Made by a program: the position numbers and the translations under genes. 64,000 bases of DNA, taken from the NCBI RefSeq assembly GCF_029211125.1, contig NZ_JARGEN010000029.1, forward strand, positions 1 through 64,000, in the 5' to 3' direction. Below, piece by piece: positions 58,375 to 64,000 of this stretch. Source of the stretch: Curvibacter soli (GTDB lineage Bacteria; Pseudomonadota; Gammaproteobacteria; Burkholderiales; Burkholderiaceae_C). Each line of letters begins with the position of its first letter. Within the stretch, counting starts at the first letter, position 1. The notes under the pieces were generated by a model. That model was not told the DNA's origin and did not search any database. It was given only the letters and a program-made list of their open reading frames with translations.

Positions 58375-59091
58375 TCAGGCCAGGGCCTCGATCAGCGCCG
58401 TGGAGGGCGCATGCGCGCCGAACACGCCGCCCTGCATGGTGATCATCTTCAGCGCCGCCAGGTGGTTGCCGGGATCGGTGGCCGCGGTGCAGTCCGACAG
58501 CAGCAGGCACTCGAAACCACGGTCGTTGGCGTCGCGCATGGTGGTGTGCACGCATACGTCGGTGGTGATGCCGGCGAGCACGATGTTTTCTATCCCGCGC
58601 AGGCGCAGCACCATCTCCAGGTCGGTGGCATAGAACGAGCCCTTGCCGGGCTTGTCGATGACCACTTCGCCAGGCAGCGGGGCCAGCTCGGGGATGATTT
58701 CCCAGCCGGGCTCGCCGCGCACCAGGATGCGCCCGCAGGGGCCAGCGTCGCCAATGCCCAGTCCGTGCTTGCCTATCTGCCTTGAACGCCAGCGCTTGTT
58801 GGCCGGCAGATCCGACAGGTCTGGCCTGTGGCCCTCGCGGGTATGGATGATGGCGTAGCCCAGCCGGCGCAGCAGGGTCAGCAGGCGGCCAATCGGCGCA
58901 ATGGGCGCCTGCGTGAGCGACAGGTCGTAACCCATCACGTCCACATAGCCGCCTTTGCCACAGAAGTCGGTCTGCATGTCGATCACGATCAGCGCGGTGT
59001 TGTCGGGACGCAGCGCGCCGTTGTAAGGCCATGAATAGGGATTGGCGGCGACGTGGCGTTCAGCGGTGTTGGCGGTCATGGCGCGGCTCAT
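58375..59091 (-). CDS. biuH: isochorismatase-like cysteine hydrolase 2, biuret amidohydrolase type
   Basis: A 238-residue hydrolase. [60 protein letters not shown] and [20 protein letters not shown] match, as I remember it, the biuret hydrolase of rhizobia closely. Asp in IDMQ, Lys in DKPGKGSF and Cys in DVCVHT form the triad. Biuret hydrolases release ammonia and allophanate. Its ATG overlaps the amidase stop (ATGA), so the two are translationally coupled; a second ATG lies four codons in. Confidence 0.75.
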   Translation of the reverse strand: MSRAMTANTAERHVAANPYSWPYNGALRPDNTALIVIDMQTDFCGKGGYVDVMGYDLSLTQAPIAPIGRLLTLLRRLGYAIIHTREGHRPDLSDLPANKRWRSRQIGKHGLGIGDAGPCGRILVRGEPGWEIIPELAPLPGEVVIDKPGKGSFYATDLEMVLRLRGIENIVLAGITTDVCVHTTMRDANDRGFECLLLSDCTAATDPGNHLAALKMITMQGGVFGAHAPSTALIEALA

Positions 59092-60080
59092 CCTGCGTAG
59101 TCGCGTTCGGGCGGCGCGAAGCCGCAGCCGGTGCCATCCTTCACCTTCACGTCGTCGCTCCACGGCAGCCGGTAGCGGCCGGCCGCCATGTCGTGCATGT
59201 AGGTGTAGGGGCAGTCCTGTGCGCCGCCCTTCACCGCCACATAGCCGCGGTGGTAGAGCTGGTAGATGTTGTTTTCCACGCCCCAGCCGGTGCGCGCCTC
59301 GCGCACCAGGTCGGGCCGCAGCTCGGCGGTGATGATCTCGTCCACGCGCCCGCCCCCCTCCACCAGCAGCGTACCGTCGAAGTTGCAGAACATGCCCTCG
59401 CCCATCGAGTCGAAGCTGCCATCGCTGCCGCACATGCACACGCTCGCGGTGTACGCGAGGTTGCAGAAGGCGTTGGCCTGGTTGGTGATCTTCCAGGCAT
59501 GGCGTATCGGTGCGGTGTAGCCGGCGGTACGCAGGATGATCTCGGCGCCCTTGTATGCCGCCTCGCGCGCCATCTCGGGGAACATGCCATCGTGGCAGAT
59601 GATGAGCGAGAGCCGGCTGCCGTTGGGGCCGTCGCACACCGGCACGCCAAGGTTGCCGGGCTCCCAGGGCTCGACCGGCACCCACGGATGCAGCTTGCGG
59701 TAATACAGCCTGACGGCGCCCTGGTCGTCGATGATCAGGCCGCTGTTGTAGGGGTTGCCGCCAGGGTTGGCCTCCATGATGGAGAAGCAGCCCCAGATGC
59801 GGTGCGCGACGCAGGCCGCCTTGAAGGCCGCCACCTCGGGCCCGTCGAGCGTGCACATGATCTCGGGATTCGTGTCCATCGAGAGGCCGTGCAGCGCGTA
59901 CTCGGGAAACACCACGAGATCCATGGTCGACTGGTTGCGGCGCGCCTTGCCGACCAGTTCGCAGATGCGCGCGGTCTGCGCCGCGAGGTCGGCAGGTGTC
60001 TTCACGCTGGGCAGTTGCAACTGCACCAGGCCGATGACGACGCCCTGCGCCGATTTGTTGAGTCCGCCGAGACCGCTCAT
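59088..60080 (-). CDS. amiF: nitrilase-superfamily amidase, formamidase (AmiF) type
   Basis: A 330-residue carbon-nitrogen hydrolase with triad Glu in [13 protein letters not shown], Lys in [18 protein letters not shown] and Cys in [40 protein letters not shown] and [20 protein letters not shown] match formamidases over the whole length. It releases ammonia from formamide or a related small amide. In this operon it may act on a fragment of the imported ureide. Confidence 0.78.
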   Translation of the reverse strand: MSGLGGLNKSAQGVVIGLVQLQLPSVKTPADLAAQTARICELVGKARRNQSTMDLVVFPEYALHGLSMDTNPEIMCTLDGPEVAAFKAACVAHRIWGCFSIMEANPGGNPYNSGLIIDDQGAVRLYYRKLHPWVPVEPWEPGNLGVPVCDGPNGSRLSLIICHDGMFPEMAREAAYKGAEIILRTAGYTAPIRHAWKITNQANAFCNLAYTASVCMCGSDGSFDSMGEGMFCNFDGTLLVEGGGRVDEIITAELRPDLVREARTGWGVENNIYQLYHRGYVAVKGGAQDCPYTYMHDMAAGRYRLPWSDDVKVKDGTGCGFAPPERDYAG

Positions 60081-60113
60081 GGGCGGACCTCCAAGGAAAC
60101 GAAATGCATGGGA

Positions 60114-61037
60114 TCAACTCCTTGTCGAAGAAAGCTCGCCCGGGCTGCCCACGGCCACCTTGCCCGGCCTACAGGTCAGCACCAGGATCAGCAGCGTCAG
60201 CACATACGGCACCGTGTTGAACAGGTGGTAGCCCCAGGCAATGCCAATGCTCTGCAACGCCGGCCCCACCGCCCCCGCGCCGCCAAACAGCAGCGCCGCG
60301 CCCATGCAGCGCAAGGGGCTCCAGCGCGCGAAGATCACCAGCGCCACGGCGATCAGCCCCTGGCCGCTGGAGATACCTTCGTTCCAGCTTCCGGGGTAGA
60401 ACAGCGTGAGCGATGCCCCACCCAGCCCCGCGATGGCGCCGCCCGCCGTCGTGGCCGCGATGCGGATGCCCGCCACCGAATACCCCAGCGCACGGGTGGC
60501 GTCTGCAGAATCCCCGGCCAGGCGCACCAGCAAGCCTGCGCGGGTACGCGCAAAACCCCACCACAGCGCCAGCGCCAGCATCAGGCCGATGGGCACCAGC
60601 ACGTTCACCTGCAAGGCCGCGCGCACGGCGGCATTGCTGCTCCAGTCGGCCAGCGCGATGGACGGCAACTGCGGGGCCTGCGGCTGGATCAGCGGCTTGC
60701 CCAGATAGAACGCCAGGCCCGTGCCCAGCAGCATGAGCGCGATGCCCGTGGCCACGTCGTTGACGCGCGGCAGCGAACACAGCACGCCGTGCAGCGCGGC
60801 CAGCAATGCGCCAGCCAACGCGCCCGCCAGCACGCCGACCCAGGCCGAGCCGCTCCAGTAAGCGCCACCGAACGCGGCCATGGCCGACAGCACCAATACG
60901 CCCTCCAGCCCCAGGTTGATGCGGCCCGACTTTTCCGTCAGGCATTCGCCCAGACTCACGAACAGGAAAGGGGTTCCCACACGCAGCGCTCCGCCGACGA
61001 TGGCGGCGGCGAAGGCAATCCACTGGTCGGCGCTCAT
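60114..61037 (-). CDS. ABC permease, BMP/nucleoside type, subunit 2
   Basis: A 307-residue permease (BPD_transp_2) with about eight to ten helices. Motifs are [59 protein letters not shown] and [20 protein letters not shown]. It starts in an ATGA overlap with subunit 1. The amidase gene follows 33 nt downstream. Confidence 0.9.
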   Translation of the reverse strand: MSADQWIAFAAAIVGGALRVGTPFLFVSLGECLTEKSGRINLGLEGVLVLSAMAAFGGAYWSGSAWVGVLAGALAGALLAALHGVLCSLPRVNDVATGIALMLLGTGLAFYLGKPLIQPQAPQLPSIALADWSSNAAVRAALQVNVLVPIGLMLALALWWGFARTRAGLLVRLAGDSADATRALGYSVAGIRIAATTAGGAIAGLGGASLTLFYPGSWNEGISSGQGLIAVALVIFARWSPLRCMGAALLFGGAGAVGPALQSIGIAWGYHLFNTVPYVLTLLILVLTCRPGKVAVGSPGELSSTRS

Positions 61038-62122
61038 GGCGTTCCCTCCTGCGCCTGTTGCCGCACGGGCGCTGACACGGCCCGCAGCCTGGCACGCACG
61101 GCTTTCCAGTCCACCGTGCGCAAGGCCTCGCTTGCCAGGATCAGCACGAACGCGATGCCTTGCAGCACCTGCACCGACGCATCCGGCAGGCCCAGCCGGC
61201 GTTGCAGCAGGCTGCCCGCCGCACCAAAGCCGCCGAACAAAATGGCCACCGGAATGACCGCAAACGGGTTTTGCCTGGCAATGAACGCCACCAGGATGCC
61301 CGCATAGCCATAGCCCGCGATCAGCGATGCATTGGCGTTGGTCTGTACCGCCGCCACCTCCACCGCACCCGCCAGCCCGGCACAGGCACCGCCCAACCCG
61401 CAGGCCAGCAGCACCAGCCGCGACGCAGGCAGCCCCACCAGTTGCGCGGTGCGCGGGTTGCCGCCCACGACACGCACGGCAAAGCCCGATGCCGTCCATT
61501 GCAGCCAGAGCCCAAGCCCCAGGCAGACCAGGACGCCGAGCACCAGCCCCCAGTGCACGTCGGAACCCGCGATGCCGCCGATCTGCAGCCCGGCGGCCAG
61601 CGTGCGGGTGGAGGGTTTGTTCAGGCTGGCCGGGTCGCGCAACGCGCCCTCCACCCAGAACTTGAACAACCCGATAGCCACGTAGGCCAGCAGCAGGCTG
61701 CTGATGGTTTCGTTGATGCCGCGGTACTGGCGCAGCCAGCCGGCCAGCATGACCCACAACGCACCGGCCACGGCACCCGCGGCGCAGATGGCCGCGGCAC
61801 CAGCGGCATTGGCGGGCAGCGGCAGCACGTAAGGCAGCGCGGCGCAGGCCAGACCGCCCAGCACCAGCGCGCCTTCTCCGCCAATGATGATGAGGCCCGC
61901 ACGCGCCGGTATGGCCACGCACAGCGCCGTCAGCATCAGCGGTGCCGCGCGTTGCAATGTGTTCTGCCAGGAGAACCAGTCACCGAACGCGCCTTTGAAC
62001 AATACCGTCCAGGCGTCGATCGGGTTGACGCCCGCAGCCACGTAGACAAACACGCCGAATAGCAGCAACGCCGCGGCGATGGCAAGCATGGGCAGCAGGG
62101 CTGCGCGGAATACGGCGCGCAT
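61034..62122 (-). CDS. ABC permease, BMP/nucleoside type, subunit 1
   Basis: A 362-residue permease with about nine helices. Motifs are LMLTALCVAIPARAGLIIIG, GGEGALVLGGLACAALPYVL, YRGINETISSLLLAYVAIGL and VRVVGGNPRTAQLVGLPASR (coupling region). It pairs with subunit 2. It lies 28 nt downstream of the binding protein. Confidence 0.9.
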   Translation of the reverse strand: MRAVFRAALLPMLAIAAALLLFGVFVYVAAGVNPIDAWTVLFKGAFGDWFSWQNTLQRAAPLMLTALCVAIPARAGLIIIGGEGALVLGGLACAALPYVLPLPANAAGAAAICAAGAVAGALWVMLAGWLRQYRGINETISSLLLAYVAIGLFKFWVEGALRDPASLNKPSTRTLAAGLQIGGIAGSDVHWGLVLGVLVCLGLGLWLQWTASGFAVRVVGGNPRTAQLVGLPASRLVLLACGLGGACAGLAGAVEVAAVQTNANASLIAGYGYAGILVAFIARQNPFAVIPVAILFGGFGAAGSLLQRRLGLPDASVQVLQGIAFVLILASEALRTVDWKAVRARLRAVSAPVRQQAQEGTP

Positions 62123-62150
62123 GGCGGCGCAAACTGGGCCAGCCGGGCAA

Positions 62151-63263
62151 TCAGCCGATCGAGCCTTGCACGCCCTCGACCAGGTAGTTCATCTTTTCCA
62201 GCTCCAGGTCGGTCTGCTTGTGCACCTTGCCCGCAGCGATGACTTCCTTGCCCTTGTTGTCCTTGAGCGGGCCCTTGAAGATGTCGAAGCCGCCTGCAAG
62301 CATCTTGGCCTTGATGTCGTCGGCATTCTTCTTGGCCGCGTCGCTGACCGCTGGGCCATAAGCGGAGGTTTTCACGTAGCCCGCCTTCAGGCCCCCGCGC
62401 AGGAAGTTCGGATGGGGCTTGCCGGCCTGGGCCGCCTCGACAACCGTCTTGTAGGCCGTAAGCCAATTCCATTCCGCTCCTGTGAGGTAGGCCTGCGGAG
62501 CCAGCTTGGCCTGGCTTGCGTGGTAGCCGCAGACCATCTTGCCGCGTTTGGCCGCGGTTTCGACAATGACCTTGGGGCCGTCGACGTGCATGGTGAACAC
62601 GTCGCAGCCCTGGTCGGCCAGGCTGTTGGTGGCCTCGGCCTCCTTCACGGCCATGGACCAGTCGCCGGTGAAGATCACGCTGCAAGTGATGCCCGGCTTG
62701 ACCGAGCGTGCGCCCATGGTGAAGGCGTTGATGTTGCGCAGAACCTGCGGGATCGGCTTGGCGGCCACAAAGGCGATCTTGTTGCTCTTGGTCATGTGGC
62801 CCGCGACCACGCCATTCAGGTACTGGCATTCTTCGATGTAGCCGAAGAAGCTGCCCACGTTCTTGGGCATGCCTTCGGTCCACAGGCCGCCACAGTGCGA
62901 AAAGCGCACGTCGGGATACTTGGGCGCCAGCGCCAGGACATGCGGGTCGAAATAGCCGAACGAGGTAGGAAACAGCAGCGAAGCGCCGTCCTGCGCGATC
63001 ATGCCGGTCATGGTCTTTTGCACGGCCACGGTTTCAGGCACGTTTTCTTCCTCGACCACCTTCACGCCGGGCATCTTCTTGAGTTCCGCCGCCGCCTGGG
63101 CCTGCGCCTGGTTGTAGCCGTAGTCGTCGCGCGGGCCGACGTAGATCACCCCCACCGTCAACGGCTTCTGCGCCCGCGCCAGCGGACTGAGCACACCCAG
63201 CGTGCCAGCAGCGCCAAGCACGGCCAAGGATTTGAGGGATTCGCGGCGATTGAACTGGCTCAT
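62151..63263 (-). CDS. BMP-family ABC substrate-binding protein
   Basis: A 370-residue Bmp (PnrA-like) binding protein with a twin-arginine-type signal (FNRRESLKSLAVLGAAGTLG, ending LARAQ). The mature part has VGVIYVGPRDDYGYNQAQAQ, FGYFDPHVLALAPKYPDVRF and KIAFVAAKPIPQVLRNINAF. Bmp proteins bind nucleosides, purines or similar nitrogen compounds. The ATG at 63263 is chosen because GGAG lies 8 nt upstream; an ATG four codons earlier has no such site. Confidence 0.9.
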   Translation of the reverse strand: MSQFNRRESLKSLAVLGAAGTLGVLSPLARAQKPLTVGVIYVGPRDDYGYNQAQAQAAAELKKMPGVKVVEEENVPETVAVQKTMTGMIAQDGASLLFPTSFGYFDPHVLALAPKYPDVRFSHCGGLWTEGMPKNVGSFFGYIEECQYLNGVVAGHMTKSNKIAFVAAKPIPQVLRNINAFTMGARSVKPGITCSVIFTGDWSMAVKEAEATNSLADQGCDVFTMHVDGPKVIVETAAKRGKMVCGYHASQAKLAPQAYLTGAEWNWLTAYKTVVEAAQAGKPHPNFLRGGLKAGYVKTSAYGPAVSDAAKKNADDIKAKMLAGGFDIFKGPLKDNKGKEVIAAGKVHKQTDLELEKMNYLVEGVQGSIG

Positions 63264-63317
63264 GGGGCGCTCCATTGGTGAGGTGGTATCTAAATCACAG
63301 GAAAATCGCAGGATCGT

Positions 63318-63483
63318 CTAGTGCAGTGTTCGATGCTTGGCGGCACAAATGAAAGCGATGCGTTTTGGCGCAGGGCAAGGCGCAAACCACAGCGATAGCC
63401 GTAGCTATCGCGAGGATTTGCAACGCCGCCATGCGTCAAAAGGCGCGGTTTCATGTGCTGCTTAGCGTTGAACACTGCACTAG
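63318..63483 (+). repeat. family B element, complete copy B3 (166 bp)
   Basis: It runs from CTAGTGCAGTGTTCGATGC to GTTGAACACTGCACTAG. The outer 14 bp are perfectly inverted and about 25 of 30 end bases pair. An internal GCGATAGC/GCTATCGC hairpin is present. Counting only one side of the TA, the ends are GTGCAGTGTTC, flanked by TA duplications at a C-TA-G site. It lies in the untranslated leader between the candidate operator and the binding-protein gene. Confidence 0.88.
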
Positions 63484-63484
63484 G

Positions 63485-63498
63485 ATACAAGTTTGTAT
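63485..63498. promoter_or_regulatory. candidate GntR/FCD operator of the ureide operon
   Basis: ATACAA-GT-TTGTAT is a perfect inverted repeat, and GTAT..ATAC half-sites continue to 63512. The AT-rich short palindrome is the type bound by FCD-subfamily GntR proteins. It lies between hpxZ-like and the transporter genes, about 220 bp upstream of the binding-protein start. Confidence 0.4.
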
Positions 63499-63541
63499 GC
63501 ACAAAACATACCAACGAAAAAACGTCCGCCAGCGACGGATT

Positions 63542-63928
63542 TCAGTCCAACAGGCTCACATGCGCGGCCACGACGCGCCAGCCTTGTGCAGTGCGCATCC
63601 AGGTCTGGCTTTGTCGCCCTGTTTTAGTGCTGCCCTGGCGCTGGAATTCGCAGTTGGCGGTAGCGAAGTCACGTCCATAGGTGGTAATCACCACGCGCAG
63701 CAACTGGCGCATCAGGCCCTGCGATGGCCTTGCGGCGCGGAAGGCTGCGATCGCGTCATGCCCGTACAAGTTTTCGGTTGCGCCATAGCGCAGCGTGTGC
63801 GGACTGTTCCAGAACAGTTCATCGAGCACTTCCACCTTGTTGTGGACCAGCGCGTCTTCGTACCGGTCGAAAGCTGCGCGCACTTCCCCAACGATTTCCG
63901 ACAGATTGATTGCGTTGGCAGTGTGCAT
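63542..63928 (-). CDS. HpxZ/AtzH family protein (DUF3225)
   Basis: A 128-residue SnoaL-like fold protein: [57 protein letters not shown] and [20 protein letters not shown]. Members are encoded next to AtzE/HpxW-type amidases in cyanurate, oxalurate and ureide degradation, where AtzH acts on a carboxylated urea intermediate. It starts 5 nt after the amidase stop, so the two are co-transcribed. Confidence 0.82.
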   Translation of the reverse strand: MHTANAINLSEIVGEVRAAFDRYEDALVHNKVEVLDELFWNSPHTLRYGATENLYGHDAIAAFRAARPSQGLMRQLLRVVITTYGRDFATANCEFQRQGSTKTGRQSQTWMRTAQGWRVVAAHVSLLD

Positions 63929-63933
63929 GGTGC

Positions 63934-64000
63934 TCAGGCGAGGGCAGCAATGGGCGCCCGCGTGACCCCCGTGGCTTCCAGCTCTGCGGCCACGCGCAAT
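63934..64000 (-). CDS. C-terminal end of an AtzE-type amidase (truncated by the window)
   Basis: The last 22 codons read [20 protein letters not shown] and end in TGA. The sequence and its position before the HpxZ/AtzH gene fit the C-terminus of an amidase-signature enzyme of the AtzE group. The rest lies beyond the window, so identity rests mainly on context. Confidence 0.5.
   Translation of the reverse strand, partial: LRVAAELEATGVTRAPIAALA

Overview
The window is GC-rich (about two thirds) DNA from a betaproteobacterium, almost certainly Burkholderiales, family Comamonadaceae (Acidovorax, Alicycliphilus, Comamonas or a close relative). The ribosomal block, the Bug-type (TctC) binding protein, the recG-oxyR-dps-ubiA order and the dispersed intergenic repeats all fit that family. 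I read family membership from the translated sequence alone and ran no search.

Layout. Positions 1-750 hold a broken aquaporin remnant and three repeat copies. 754-1575 is an rRNA pseudouridine synthase. 1608-9737 is a complete high-affinity potassium system (kdpF-A-B-C-D-E, minus strand) with an extra 37-codon reading frame overlapping kdpF. 9927-20837 is a Crp/Fnr regulator divergent from an acyl-CoA synthetase, a full branched-chain-type ABC importer with two tandem binding proteins, and a PaaK-like CoA ligase; together they look like uptake and CoA activation of an organic acid. 21004-31515 is a mixed stretch: a Bug binding protein, a CFA-type methyltransferase with a DUF1840 protein, a zinc peptidase lipoprotein, an acyl-CoA-binding protein, two M20 hydrolases, an orphan Tat-exported binding protein and a molybdopterin oxidoreductase. 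31654-32190 has no credible gene but is packed with perfect stem-loops. 32193-41421 is the initiator tRNA and the spc and alpha ribosomal operons (rplN to rplQ, with secY, infA, rpmJ, rpoA) on the minus strand, driven by a clear sigma-70 promoter. 41418-55290 is housekeeping: glpK-glpD, a phytase-like lipoprotein, proC, ubiA, dps, oxyR, recG, queA, a TPR methyltransferase and tgt. 55303-64000 is a minus-strand catabolic operon. It has a GntR/FCD regulator, two isochorismatase-like cysteine hydrolases (one very like biuret hydrolase), a BMP-type ABC importer, an AmiF-type amidase, an HpxZ/AtzH-type protein and the end of an AtzE-type amidase. I infer import and hydrolysis of a ureide such as biuret or triuret.

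The most striking content is non-genic. Four repeat families are visible. Family A is about 235 bp with 17-bp inverted ends and a 5-bp target duplication. Family B is 166 bp, inserts at C-TA-G and has twice landed in a TAG stop codon. Family C is about 50 bp and lies between genes but also in frame inside four proteins. Family D is about 80-95 bp and occurs inside recG and near the first gene. One copy of A sits inside a copy of B, which gives the order of events. The stem-loop region at 31690-32130 has two GNRA tetraloops on the plus strand, a closed multibranch junction and about 52% GC over 31861-32100. It is the best candidate for an undescribed structured RNA in this window.
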